A DNA stretch of 64,000 bases from assembly GCA_964035775.1 (NCBI GenBank), contig OZ038313.1, forward strand, positions 39,836,084-39,900,083. Reading direction: 5' to 3'. Below are positions 26,714 through 41,729 of this stretch, piece by piece. This DNA is from Osedax frankpressi (Eukaryota; Annelida; Polychaeta; Sabellida; Siboglinidae). Both the position numbers and the translations under genes were made by a program. A model generated the notes under the pieces. That model had not been told where the DNA came from. It did no database searches and saw only the letters and a list, made by a program, of their open reading frames with translations. How positions within the stretch are numbered: position 1 is the first letter of the stretch; every line of letters begins with the position of its first letter.

Positions 26714-29700
26714 TGTAGTTATCACTTGTAGTTATCACTTGTAGTTATCACTTGTAGTTATCACTTGTAGTTATCACTTGTAGTTATCACTTGTAGTTAT
26801 CACTTGTAGTTATCACTTGTAGTTATCACTTGTAGTTATCACTTGTAGTTATCACTTGTAGTTATCACTTGTAGTTATCATTTGTAGTTATCACTTGTAG
26901 TTATCACTTGTAGTTATCACTTGTAGTTATCATTTGTAGTTATCACTTGTAGTTATCACTTGTAGTTAACTCTTGTAGTTATCACTTGTAGTTATCACTT
27001 GTAGTTATCAATTGTAGTTATCACTTGTAGTTATCACTTGTAGTTATCACTTGTAGTTATCACTTGTAGTTATCACTTGTAGTTATCACTTGTAGTTATC
27101 TAATGTTGTTATCTCATGTAGTTATTACTTGTAGTTATCATTTGTAGTTAGCACTTGTAGTTATCACTTGTAGTTATCACTTGTAGTTATTTGATGTAGT
27201 TATCACTTGTATTTATCACATGTAGTTATTACTTGTAGTTATCACATGTAGTTATCTCATGTAGTTATTACTTGTAGTTATCTCATGTAGTTATTTCTTG
27301 TAGTTATTACTTGTAGTTATTACTTGTAGTTATCACATGTAGTTATCACTTGTATTTATCACTTGTAGTTATCAATTGTAGTTATTACTTGTAGTTATCT
27401 CATGTAGTTATTACTTGTAGTTATCTCATGTAGTTATTACTTGTAGTTATCACATGTAGTTATCTCCTGTAGTTATTACTTGTAGTTATTACTTGTAGTT
27501 ATCACATGTTGTTATCTCATGTAGTTATCACATGTAGTTATCTCATGTAGTTATTACTTGTAGTTATTACTTGTAGTTATCACATGTAGTTATCTCATGT
27601 AGTTATTACTTGTAGTTATCTCATGTAGTTATTACTTGTAGTTATTACTTGTAGTTATCACATGTAGTTATCACTTGTATATATCATTTGTAGTTATCAA
27701 TTGTAGTTATTACTTGTAGTTATCTCATGTAGTTATTACTTGTAGTTATCTCATGTAGTTATTACTTGTAGTTATCTCATGTAGTTATTACTTGTAGTTA
27801 TCACAGGTTGTTATCTCATGTAGTTATTACTTGTAGTTATTACTTGTAGTTATCATATGTGTTATCTCATGTAGTTATTACTTGTAGTTATCTCATGTAG
27901 TTATTACTTGTAGTTATCAATTGTAGTTATCACTAGTAGTTATCTCATGTAGTTATTACTTGTAGTTATCTCATGTAGTTATCACTTGTAGTTATCACTT
28001 GTAGTTATCACTTGTAGTTATCACTTGTAGTTATCACTTGTAGTTATCACTTGTAGTTATCACTTGTAGTTATCACTTGTAGTTATCATATGTGTTATCT
28101 CATGTAGTTATTACTTGTAGTTATCTCATGTAGTTATAACTTGTAGTTATCAATTGTAGTTATCACTAGTAGTTATCTCATGTAGTTATTACTTGTAGTT
28201 ATCTCATGTAGTTATCACTTGTAGTTATATCATGTAGTTATTACTTGTAGTTATCAATTGTAGTTATTACTTGTAGTTATCTCATGTAGTTATTACTTGT
28301 AGTTATCACATGTAGTTATCACTTGTAGTTATCACTTATAGTTATCACTTGTATTTATCACATGTAGTTATCTTATGTAGTTTTTACTTGTAGTTATCAC
28401 ATGTCATGTTAGCATTTGTAGTTATTACTTGTAGTTATCTCATATAGTCATTACTAGTAGTTATCATTTGTAGTTATTACTTGTAGTTATCTCATGTAGT
28501 TATCTCATGTAGTTATTACTTGTAGTTATTACTTGTAGTTATCACATGTCATGTTATCATTTGTAGTTATTACTTGTAGTTATCTCATGTAGTCATTACT
28601 AGTAGTTATCACATGTAGTTATCGCTTGTAGTTATATCATGTAGTTATTATTTGTAGAATCATTTGTAGTTATTACTTTTAGTTATCACTTGTAGTTATT
28701 ACTTGTAGTTATCACATGTAGTTATCACTTGTATATATCATTTGTAGTTATCAATTGTAGTTATTACTTGTAGTTATCTCATGTAGTTATTACTTGTAGT
28801 TTTCACATGTAGTTATCTCATGTAGTTATTACTTATAGTTATCACTTGTAGTTATCACATGTAGTTATCTTATGTAGTTATTACTTGTAGTTATCACATG
28901 TCATGTTATCATTTGTAGTTATTACTTGTAGTTATCTCATGTAGTCATTACTAGTAGTTATCACATGTAGTTATCGCTTGTAGTTATATCATGTAGTAAT
29001 TATTTGTAGAATCATTTGTAGTTATTACTTTTAGTTATCACTTGTAGTTATTACTTGTAGTTATCATTTGTAGTTATTACTTGTAGTTATTTAATGTAGT
29101 TATCACTTGTAGTTATCACTTGTAGTTATCACTTGTAGTTATCACTTGTAGTTATCACTTGTAGTTATCACTTGTAGTTATCATTTGTAGTTATCACTTG
29201 TAGTTATCACTTGTAGTTATCACTTGTAGTTATCACTTGTAGTTATCACTTGTAGTTATCACTTGTAGTTATCACTTGTAGTTATCACTTGTAGTTATCA
29301 CTTGTAGTTATCACTTGTAGTTATCACTTGTAGTTATCACTTGTAGTTATCACTTGTAGTTATCACTTGTAGTTATCACTTGTAGTTATCACTTGTAGTT
29401 ATCACTTGTAGTTATCACTTGTAGTTATCACTTGTAGTTATCACTTGTAGTTATCACTTGTAGTTATCATTTGTAGTTATCACTTGTAGTTATCACTTGT
29501 AGTTATCACTTGTAGTTATCATTTGTAGTTATCACTTGTAGTTATCACTTGTAGTTAACTCTTGTAGTTATCACTTGTAGTTATCACTTGTAGTTATCAA
29601 TTGTAGTTATCACTTGTAGTTATCACTTGTAGTTATCACTTGTAGTTATCACTTGTAGTTATCACTTGTAGTTATCACTTGTAGTTATCTAATGTTGTTA

Positions 29701-30520
29701 TCTCATGTAGTTATTACTTGTAGTTATCATTTGTAGTTAGCACTTGTAGTTATCACTTGTAGTTATCACTTGTAGTTATTTGATGTAGTTATCACTTGTA
29801 TTTATCACATGTAGTTATTACTTGTAGTTATCACATGTAGTTATCTCATGTAGTTATTACTTGTAGTTATCTCATGTAGTTATTTCTTGTAGTTATTACT
29901 TGTAGTTATTACTTGTAGTTATCACATGTAGTTATCACTTGTATTTATCACTTGTAGTTATCAATTGTAGTTATTACTTGTAGTTATCTCATGTAGTTAT
30001 TACTTGTAGTTATCTCATGTAGTTATTACTTGTAGTTATCACATGTAGTAATCTCCTGTAGTTATTACTTGTAGTTATTACTTGTAGTTATCACATGTTG
30101 TTATCTCATGTAGTTATCACATGTAGTTATCTCATGTAGTTATTACTTGTAGTTATTACTTGTAGTTATCACATGTAGTTATCTCATGTAATTATTACTT
30201 GTAGTTATCTCATGTAGTTATTACTTGTAGTTATTACTTGTAGTTATCACATGTAGTTATCACTTGTATATATCATTTGTAGTTATCAATTGTAGTTATT
30301 ACTTGTAGTTATCTCATGTAGTTATTACTTGTAGTTATCTCATGTAGTTATTACTTGTAGTTATCACATGTAGTTATCTCATGTAGTTATTACTTGTAGT
30401 TATTACTTGTAGTTATCATATGTGTTATCTCATGTAGTTATTACTTGTAGTTATCTCATGTAGTTATTACTTGTAGTTATCAATTGTAGTTATCACTAGT
30501 AGTTATCTCATGTAGTTATT
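24918..30520. repeat. two tandem copies of a 2.6-kb higher-order block
   Basis: Landmarks repeat at +2602 bp, or +2589 where one CACT unit differs: ATAAC 25534/28136, CACAGG 25201/27803, TTAGC 25807/28409, TAGTAATT 26392/28994, CTAATGTTG 27100/29689. Copies are roughly 24.9-27.5 kb and 27.5-30.1 kb, and similarity continues to about 30.5 kb. The marker distance 22702 to 27100 (4398) equals 1796 + 2602, showing that the smaller and larger duplications are nested. Confidence 0.85.
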
Positions 30521-30769
30521 ACTTGTAGTTATCTCTTGTAGTTATCACATGTAGTTATCTTATGTAGTTATTACTTGTAGTTATCACATGTCATGTTATC
30601 ATTTGTAGTTATTACTTGTAGTTATCTCATGTAGTCATTACTAGTAGTTATCATTTTTAGTTATTACTTGTAGTTATCTCATGTAGTTATCTCATGTAGT
30701 TATTACTTGTAGTTATTACTTGTAGTTATCACATGTCATGTTATCATTTGTAGTTATTACTTGTAGTTA

Positions 30770-33700
30770 TCACTTGTAAATATCACTTGTAGTTATCACT
30801 TGTAGTTATCACTTGTAGTTATCACTTGTAGTTATCACTTGTAGTTATCACTTGTAGTTATCACTTGTAGTTATCACTTGAAGTTATCACTTGTAGTTAT
30901 CACTTGTATTTATCACTTGTAGTTATCACTTGTAGTTATCACTTGTAGATATCACTTGTAGTTATATCATGTAGTTATTACTTGTAGTTATCTCATGTAG
31001 TTATTACTTGTAGTTATCACATATAGTTATCACTTGTAGTTATCACTTATAGTTATCACTTGTAGTTATCACATGTAGTTATCTTATGTAGTTATTACTT
31101 GTAGTTATCACATGTCATGTTATCATTTGTAGTTATTACTTGTAGTTATCTCATGTAGTCATTACTAGTAGTTATCATTTGTAGTTATTACTTGTAGTTA
31201 TCTCATGTAGTTATCTCATGTAGTTATTACTTGTAGTTATTACTTGTAGTTATCACATGTCATATTATCATTTGTAGTTATTACTTGTAGTTATCTCATG
31301 TAGTCATTACTAGTAGTTATCACATGTAGTTATCGCTTGTAGTTATATCATGTAGTTATTATTTGTAGAATCATTTGTAGTTATTACTTTTAGTTATCAC
31401 TTGTAGTTATTACTTGTAGTTATCACATGTAGTTATCACTTGTATATATCATTTGTAGTTATCAATTGTAGTTATTACTTGTAGTTATCTCATGTAGTTA
31501 TTACTTGTAGTTATATCATGTTGTTATTACTTGTAGTTATCACATGTAGTTATCATTTGTAGTTATCACTTGTAGTTATCACTTGTAGTTATCACTTGTA
31601 GTTATCACTTGTAGTTATCACTTGTTGTTATCACTTGTAGTTATTTGATGTAGTTATCACTTGTAGTTATCACTTGTAGTTATATCATGTAGTTATTACT
31701 TGTAGTTATCATTTGTAGTTATTACTTGTAGTTATCTCATGTAGTTATTACTTGTAGTTATCACATGTAGTTATCTCATGTAGTTATTACTTGTAGTTAT
31801 TACTTGTAGTTATCACATGTAGTTATCACTTGTATTTATCACGTGTAGTTATCAATTGTAGTTATCTCATGTAGTTATTACTTTTAGTTATCATTTGTAG
31901 TTATTAATTGTAGTTATTACTTGTAGTTATCACATGTAGTTATCACTTGTATTTATCACTTGTAGTTATCAATTGTAGTTATTACTTGTAGTTATCTCAT
32001 GTAGTTATTACTTGTAGTTATCTCATGTAGTTCTTACTTGTAGTTATCACATGTAGTTATCTCCTGTAGTTATTACTTGTAGTTATTACTTGTAGTTATC
32101 ACATGTAGTTATCTCATGTAGTTATCACATGTAGTTATCTCATGTAGTTAGTACTTGTAGTTATTACTTGTAGTTATCACACGTAGTTATCTCATGTAGT
32201 TATTACTTGTAGTTATCTCATGTAGTTATTACTTGTAGTTATTACTTGTAGTTATCACATGTAGTTATCACTTATATATATCATTTGTAGTTATCAATTG
32301 TAGTTATTACTTGTAGTTATCTCATGTAGTTATTACTTGTAGTTATATCATGTAATTATTACTTGTAGTTATCACATGTAGTTATCTAATGTAGTTATTA
32401 CTTGTAGTTATTACTTGTAGTTATCATATGTGTTATCTCATGTAGTTATTACTTGTAATTATCTCATGTAGTTATTACTTGTAGTTATCAATTGTAGTTA
32501 TCTCTTGTAGTTATTGCTTGTAGTTATCATTTGTAGTTATCATTTGTAGTTATCTCATGTAGTCATTACTTGTAGTTATTAATTGTAGTTATCACTTGTA
32601 GTTATTACTTGTAGTTATCACATGTAGTTATCTCCTGTAGTTATTACTTGTAGTTATTACTTGTAGTTATCACATATAGTTATCTCATGTAGTTATCACA
32701 TGTAGTTATCTCATGTAGATATTACTTGTAGTTATTACTTGTAGTTATCACATGTAGTTATCTCATGTAGTTATTACTTGTAGTTATCTCATGTAGTTAT
32801 TACTTGTAGTTATTACTTGTAGTTATCACTTGTAATTATATCTTGTAGTTATCATTTGTAGTTATTACTTGTAATATCATTTGTAGTTATTACTTGTAGA
32901 TATCACTTGTAGTTATCTCATGTAGTTATCACTTGTAGATATCACTTGTAGTTATCACTTATAGTTATCACTTGTAGTTATCACTTGTAGTTATCACTTG
33001 TAGTTATCACTTGTAGTTATCACTTGTAGTTATCACTTGTAGTTATCACTTGAAGTTATCACTTGTAGTTATCACTTGTATTTATCACTTGTAGTTATCA
33101 CTTGTAGTTATCACTTGTAGATATCACTTGTAGTTATATCATGTAGTTATTACTTGTAGTTATCTCATGTAGTTATTACTTGTAGTTATCACATATAGTT
33201 ATCACTTGTAGTTATCACTTATAGTTATCACTTGTAGTTATCACATGTAGTTATCTTATGTAGTTATTACTTGTAGTTATCACATGTCATGTTATCATTT
33301 GTAGTTATTACTTGTAGTTATCTCATGTAGTCATTACTAGTAGTTATCATTTGTAGTTATTACTTGTAGTTATCTCATGTAGTTATCTCATGTAGTTATT
33401 ACTTGTAGTTATTACTTGTAGTTATCACATGTCATATTATCATTTGTAGTTATTACTTGTAGTTATCTCATGTAGTCATTACTAGTAGTTATCACATGTA
33501 GTTATCGCTTGTAGTTATATCATGTAGTTATTATTTGTAGAATCATTTGTAGTTATTACTTTTAGTTATCACTTGTAGTTATTACTTGTAGTTATCACAT
33601 GTAGTTATCACTTGTATATATCATTTGTAGTTATCAATTGTAGTTATTACTTGTAGTTATCTCATGTAGTTATTACTTGTAGTTATATCATGTTGTTATT

Positions 33701-35200
33701 ACTTGTAGTTATCACATGTAGTTATCTCATGTAGTTATTACTTGTAGTTATCACTTGTAGTTATCACATGTAGTTATCTTATGTAGTTATTACTTGTAGT
33801 TATTACTTGTAGTTATCACATGTCATGTTATCATTTTTAGTTATTACTTGTAGTTATCTCATGTAGTCATTACTAGTAGTTATCACATGTAGTTATCGCT
33901 TGTAGTTATATCATGTAGTTATTATTTGTAGAATCATTTGTAGTTATTACTTTTAGTTATCACTTGTAGTTATTACTTGTAGATATCACTTGTAGTTATT
34001 ACTTTTAGTTATCACTTGTAGTTATTACTTGTAGTTATCATTTGTAGTTATTACTTGTAGTTATTTAATGTAGTTATCACTTGTAGTTATCACTTGTAGT
34101 TATCACTTGTAGTTATCATTTGTAGTTATCACTTGTAGTTATCACTTGTAGTTATCACTTGTAGTTATCACTTGTAGTTATCACTTGTTGTTATCACTTG
34201 TAGTTATTTGATGTAGTTATCACTTGTAGTTATCACTTGTAGTTATATCATGTAGTTATTACTTGTAGTTATCATTTGTAGTTATTACTTGTAGTTATCT
34301 CATGTAGTTATTACTTGTAGTTATCACATGTAGTTATCTCATGTAGTTATTACTTGTAGTTATTACTTGTAGTTATCACATGTAGTTATCACTTGTATTT
34401 ATCACGTGTAGTTATCAATTGTAGTTATCTCATGTAGTTATTACTTTTAGTTATCATTTGTAGTTATTAATTGTAGTTATTACTTGTAGTTATCACATGT
34501 AGTTATCACTTGTATTTATCACTTGTAGTTATCAATTGTAGTTATTACTTGTAGTTATCTCATGTAGTTATTACTTGTAGTTATCTCATGTAGTTCTTAC
34601 TTGTAGTTATCACATGTAGTTATCTCCTGTAGTTATTACTTGTAGTTATTACTTGTAGTTATCACATGTAGTTATCTCATGTAGTTATCACATGTAGTTA
34701 TCTCATGTAGTTAGTACTTGTAGTTATTACTTGTAGTTATCACACGTAGTTATCTCATGTAGTTATTACTTGTAGTTATCTCATGTAGTTATTACTTGTA
34801 GTTATTACTTGTAGTTATCACATGTAGTTATCACTTATATATATCATTTGTAGTTATCAATTGTAGTTATTACTTGTAGTTATCTCATGTAGTTATTACT
34901 TGTAGTTATATCATGTAATTATTACTTGTAGTTATCACATGTAGTTATCTAATGTAGTTATTACTTGTAGTTATTACTTGTAGTTATCATATGTGTTATC
35001 TCATGTAGTTATTACTTGTAATTATCTCATGTAGTTATTACTTGTAGTTATCAATTGTAGTTATCTCTTGTAGTTATTGCTTGTAGTTATCATTTGTAGT
35101 TATCATTTGTAGTTATCTCATGTAGTCATTACTTGTAGTTATTAATTGTAGTTATCACTTGTAGTTATTACTTGTAGTTATCACATGTAGTTATCTCCTG
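30770..35200. repeat. two copies of a 2.17-kb higher-order block
   Basis: Shared rare variants repeat at +2172 bp: TTGAAG at 30880/33052 (measured on the base G before AAG) and CATATTATC at 31261/33433. From about 31.5 kb the second copy holds about 390 bp more than the first, since the TTCTTACTTG landmark lies at 32031 and 34594. This is a duplication followed by an internal gain or loss. Confidence 0.8.
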
Positions 35201-35800
35201 TAGTTATTACTTGTAGTTATTACTTGTAGTTATCACATATAGTTATCTCATGTAGTTATCACATGTAGTTATCTCATGTAGATATTACTTGTAGTTATTA
35301 CTTGTAGTTATCACATGTAGTTATCTCATGTAGTTATTACTTGTAGTTATCTCATGTAGTTATTACTTGTAGTTATTACTTGTAGTTATCACTTGTAATT
35401 ATATCTTGTAGTTATCATTTGTAGTTATTACTTGTAATATCATTTGTAGTTATTACTTGTAGATATCACTTGTAGTTATCTCATGTAGTTATCACTTGTA
35501 GATATCACTTGTAGTTATCACTTATAGTTATCACTTGTAGTTATCACTTGTAGTTATCACTTGTAGTTATCACTTGTAGTTATCACTTGTAGTTAATACT
35601 TGTAGTTATCATTTGTAGTTATTACTTGTAGTTATCTCTTGTAGTTATTGCTTGTAGTTATCATTTTTAGTTATCACTTGTAGTTATCTCATGTAGTCAT
35701 TACTTGTAGTTATCATTTGTAGTTATTACTTGTAGTTATCTCATGTAGTTATTACTTGTAGTTATCTAATGTTGTTATCTCATGTAGTTATTACTTGTAG

Positions 35801-36060
35801 TTATCACTTGTAGTTATCACTTGTAGTTATCACTTGTAGTTATCACTTGTAGTTATCACTTGTAGTTATCACTTGTAGTTATCACTTGTAGTTATCACTT
35901 GTAGTTATCACTTGTAGTTATCACTTGTAGTTATCACTTGTAGTTATCACTTGTAGTTATCACTTGTAGTTATCACTTGTAGTTATCACTTGTAGTTATC
36001 ACTTGTAGTTATCACTTGTAGTTATCACTTGTAGTTATCACTTGTAGTTATCACTTGTAG
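35801..36060. repeat. homogeneous CACT run, 20 units
   Basis: Twenty consecutive CACT units between the words CTAA-CTCA-TACT on the left and ATCA-TACT on the right, the same flanks as the other long CACT runs. Confidence 0.9.
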
Positions 36061-37639
36061 TTATATCATGTAGTTATTACTTGTAGTTATCACTTGTAGT
36101 TATCACTTGTAGTTATCACTTGTAGTTATCACTTGTAGTTATCACTTTTAGTTATCACTTGTAGTTATCATTTGTAGTTATCACTTGTAGTTATCACTTA
36201 TAGTTATCACTTATAGTTATCACTTGTAGTTATCACTTGTAGTTATCACTTGTAGTTATTACTTGTAGAATCATTTGTAGTTATTACTTGTAGTTATCAC
36301 ATGTAGTTATCGCTTGTAGTTATATCATGTAGTTATTATTTGTAGAATCATTTGTAGTTATTACTTTTAGTTATCACTTGTAGTTATTACTTGTAGATAT
36401 CACTTGTAGTTATTACTTTTAGTTATCACTTGTAGTTATTACTTGTAGTTATCATTTGTAGTTATTACTTGTAGTTATTTAATGTAGTTATCACTTGTAG
36501 TTATCACTTGTAGTTATCATTTGTAGTTATCACTTGTAGTTATCACTTGTAGTTATCACTTGTAGTTATCACTTGTAGTTATCACTTGTAGTTATCACTT
36601 GTAGTTATCACTTGTAGTTATCACTTGTAGTTATCACTTGTAGTTATCACTTGTAGTTATATCATGTAGTTATTACTTGTAGTTATCATTTGTAGTTATT
36701 ACTTGTAGTTATCTCATGTAGTTATTACTTGTAGTTATCACATGTGGTTATCTCATATAGTTATTACTTGTAGTTATTACTTGTAGTTATCACATGTAGT
36801 TATCACTTGTATTTATCACATGTAGTTATCAATTGTAGTTGTCTCATGTAGTTATTACTTTTAGTTATCATTTGTAGTTATTACTTGTAGTTATTACTTG
36901 TAGTTATTACTTGTAGTTATCACATGTAGTTATCACTTGTATTTATCACTTGTAGTTATCAATTGTAGTTATTACTTGTAGTTATCTCATGTAGTTATTA
37001 CTTGTAGTTATCACATGTAGTTATCTCCTGTAGTTATTACTTGTAGTTATTACTTGTAGTTATCACATGTAGTTATCTCATGTAGTTATCACATGTAGTT
37101 ATCTCATATAGTTATTACTTGTAGTTATTACTTGTAGTTATCACATATAGTTATCTCATGTAGTTATCACATGTAGTTATCTCATGTAGATATTACTTGT
37201 AGTTATTACTTGTAGTTATCACATGTAGTTATCTCATGTAGTTATTACTCTGTAGTTATCTCATGTAGTTATTACTTGTAGTTATTACTTGTAGTTATCA
37301 CTTGTAATTATATCTTGTAGTTATCATTTGTAGTTATAACTTGTAATATCATTTGTAGTTATTACTTGTAGATATCACTTGTAGTTATCTCATGTAGTTA
37401 TCACTTGTAGATATCACTTGTAGTTATCACTTATAGTTATCACTTGTAGTTATCACTTGTAGTTATCACTTGTAGTTATCACTTGTAGTTATCACTTGTA
37501 GTTATCACTTGTAGTTATCACTTGTAGTTATCACTTGTAGTTATCACTTGTAGTTATCACTTGTAGTTATCACTTGTAGTTATCACTTGTAGTTATCACT
37601 TGTAGTTATCACTTGTAGTTATCACTTGTAGTTATCACT

Positions 37640-40115
37640 TGTAGTTATCATTTGTAGTTATCACTTGTAGTTATCACTTGTAGTTAACTCTTGTAGTTAT
37701 CACTTGTAGTTATCACTTGTAGTTATCAATTGTAGTTATCACTTGTAGTTATCACTTGTAGTTATCACTTGTAGTTATCACTTGTAGTTATCTAATGTTG
37801 TTATCTCATGTAGTTATTACTTGTAGTTATCATTTGTAGTTAGCACTTGTAGTTATCACTTGTAGTTATCACTTGTAGTTATTTGATGTAGTTATCACTT
37901 GTATTTATCACATGTAGTTATTACTTGTAGTTATCACATGTAGTTATCTCATGTAGTTATTACTTGTAGTTATCTCATGTAGTTATTTCTTGTAGTTATT
38001 ACTTGTAGTTATTACTTGTAGTTATCACATGTAGTTATCACTTGTATTTATCACTTGTAGTTATCAATTGTAGTTATTACTTGTAGTTATCTCATGTAGT
38101 TATTACTTGTAGTTATCTCATGTAGTTATTACTTGTAGTTATCACATGTAGTTATCTCCTGTAGTTATTACTTGTAGTTATTACTTGTAGTTATCACATG
38201 TTGTTATCTCATGTAGTTATCACATATAGTTATCTCATGTAGTTATTACTTGTAGTTATTACTTGTAGTTATCACATGTAGTTATCTCATGTAATTATTA
38301 CTTGTAGTTATCTCATGTAGTTATTACTTGTAGTTATTACTTGTAGTTATCACATGTAGTTATCACTTGTATATATCATTTGTAGTTATCAATTGTAGTT
38401 ATTACTTGTAGTTATCTCATGTAGTTATTACTTGTAGTTATCTCATGTAGTTATTACTTGTAGTTATCACATGTAGTTATCTCATGTAGTTATTACTTGT
38501 AGTTATTACTTGTAGTTATCATATGTGTTATCTCATGTAGTTATTACTTGTAGTTATCTCATGTAGTTATTACTTGTAGTTATCAATTGTAGTTATCACT
38601 AGTAGTTATCTCATGTAGTTATTACTTGTAGTTATCTCTTGTAGTTATCACATGTAGTTATCTTATGTAGTTATTACTTGTAGTTATCACATGTCATGTT
38701 ATCATTTGTAGTTATTACTTGTAGTTATCTCATGTAGTCATTACTAGTAGTTATCATTTGTAGTTATTACTTGTAGTTATCTCATGTAGTTATCTCATGT
38801 AGTTATTACTTGTAGTTATTACTTGTAGTTATCACATGTCATGTTATCATTTGTAGTTATTACTTGTAGTTATCACTTGTAGTTATCATTTGTAGTTATC
38901 ACTTGTAGTTACCACTTGTAGTTAACTCTTGTAGTTATCACTTGTAGTTATCACTTGTAGTTATCAATTGTAGTTATCACTTGTAGTTATCACTTGTAGT
39001 TATCACTTGTAGTTATCACTTGTAGTTATCTAATGTTGTTATCTCATGTAGTTATTACTTGTAGTTATCATTTGTAGTTAGCACTTGTAGTTATCACTTG
39101 TAGTTATCACTTGTAGTTATTTGATGTAGTTATCACTTGTATTTATCACATGTAGTTATTACTTGTAGTTATCACATGTAGTTATCTCATGTAGTTATTA
39201 CTTGTAGTTATCTCATGTAGTTATTTCTTGTAGTTATTACTTGTAGTTATTACTTGTAGTTATCACATGTAGTTATCACTTGTATTTATCACTTGTAGTT
39301 ATCAATTGTAGTTATTACTTGTAATTATCTCATGTAGTTATTACTTGTAGTTATCTCATGTAGTTATTACTTGTAGTTATCTCATGTAGTTATCTCCTGT
39401 AGTTATTACTTGTAGTTATTACTTGTAGTTATCTCATGTTGTTATCTCATGTAGTTATCACATATAGTTATCTCATGTAGTTATTACTTGTAGTTATTAC
39501 TTGTAGTTATCACATGTAGTTATCTCATGTAATTATTACTTGTAGTTATCTCATGTAGTTATTACTTGTAGTTATTACTTGTAGTTATCACATGTAGTTA
39601 TCACTTGTATATATCATTTGTAGTTATCAATTGTAGTTATTACTTGTAGTTATCTCATGTAGTTATTACTTGTAGTTATCTCATGTAGTTATTACTTGTA
39701 GTTATCACATGTAGTTATCTCATGTAGTTATTACTTGTAGTTATTACTTGTAGTTATCATATGTGTTATCTCATGTAGTTATTACTTGTAGTTATCTCAT
39801 GTAGTTATTACTTGTAGTTATCAATTGTAGTTATCACTAGTAGTTATCTCATGTAGTTATTACTTGTAGTTATCTCTTGTAGTTATCACATGTAGTTATC
39901 TTATGTAGTTATTACTTGTAGTTATCACATGTCATGTTATCATTTGTAGTTATTACTTGTAGTTATCTCATGTAGTCATTACTAGTAGTTATCATTTGTA
40001 GTTATTACTTGTAGTTATCTCATGTAGTTATCTCATGTAGTTATTACTTGTAGTTATTACTTGTAGTTATCACATGTCATGTTATCATTTGTAGTTATTA
40101 CTTGTAGTTATCACT
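37640..40115. repeat. two tandem copies of a 1238-bp higher-order block
   Basis: CTAATGTTG at 37792 and 39030 are 1238 bp apart and the surrounding word order (AACTCT unit, CAAT, four CACT, CTAA, CTCA, TACT, CATT, GCACT) is the same. The copies also resemble 29.5-30.8 kb, so this is a dispersed relative of the 2.6-kb family. Confidence 0.85.
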
Positions 40116-41729
40116 TGTAAATATCACTTGTAGTTATCACTTGTAGTTATCACTTGTAGTTATCACTTGTAGTTATCACTTGTAGTTATCACTTGTAGTT
40201 ATCACTTGTAGTTATCACTTGTAGTTATCACTTGTAGTTATCACTTGTAGTTATCACTTGTAGTTATCACTTGTAGTTATCACTTGTAGTTATCACTTGT
40301 ATTTATCACTTGTAGTTATCACTTGTAGTTATCACTTGTAGATATCACTTGTAGTTATATCATGTAGTTATTACTTGTAGTTATCTCATGTAGTTATTAC
40401 TTGTAGTTATCACATGTAGTTATCACTTGTAGTTATCACTTATAGTTATCACTTGTAGTTATCACATGTAGTTATCTTATGTAGTTATTACTTGTAGTTA
40501 TCACATGTCATGTTATCATTTGTAGTTATTACTTGTAGTTATCTCATGTAGTCATTACTAGTAGTTATCATTTGTAGTTATTACTTGTAGTTATCTCATG
40601 TAGTTATCTCATGTAGTTATTACTTGTAGTTATTACTTGTAGTTATCACATGTCATGTTATCATTTGTAGTTATTACTTGTAGTTATCTCATGTAGTCAT
40701 TACTAGTAGTTATCACATGTAGTTATCGCTTGTAGTTATATCATGTAGTTATTATTTGTAGAATCATTTGTAGTTATTACTTTTAGTTATCACTTGTAGT
40801 TATTACTTGTAGTTATCACATGTAGTTATCACTTGTATATATCATTTGTAGTTATCAATTGTAGTTATTACTTGTAGTTATCTCATGTAGTTATTACTTG
40901 TAGTTATCTCATGTTGTTATTACTTGTAGATATCACATGTAGTTATCTCATGTAGTTATTACTTGTAGTTATCACTTGTAGTTATCACATGTAGTTATCT
41001 TATGTAGTTATTACTTGTAGTTATTACTTGTAGTTATCACATGTCATGTTATCATTTTTAGTTATTACTTGTAGTTATCTCATGTAGTCATTACTAGTAG
41101 TTATCACATGTAGTTATCGCTTGTAGTTATATCATGTAGTTATTATTTGTAGAATCATTTGTAGTTATTACTTTTAGTTATCACTTGTAGTTATTACTTG
41201 TAGATATCACTTGTAGTTATTACTTTTAGTTATCACTTGTAGTTATTACTTGTAATTATCATTTGTAGTTATTACTTATAGTTATTTAATGTAGTTATCA
41301 CTTGTAGTTATCACTTGTAGTTATCACTTGTAGTTATCATTTGTAGTTATCACTTGTAGTTATCACTTGTAGTTATCACTTGTAGTTATCACTTGTAGTT
41401 ATCACTTGTAGTTATCACTTGTAGTTATCACTTGTAGTTATCACTTGTAGTTATCACTTTTAGTTATCACTTGTAGTTATCACTTGTAGTTATCACTTGT
41501 AGTGATCACTTGTAGTTATCACTTGTAGTTATTTGATGTAGTTATCACTTGTAGTTATCACTTGTAGTTATATCATGTAGTTATTACTTGTAGTTATCAT
41601 TTGTAGTTATTACTTGTAGTTATCTCATGTAGTTATTACTTGTAGTTATCACATGTAGTTATCTCATGTAGTTATTACTTGTAGTTATTACTTGTAGTTA
41701 TCACATGTAGTTATCTCTTGTATTTATCA

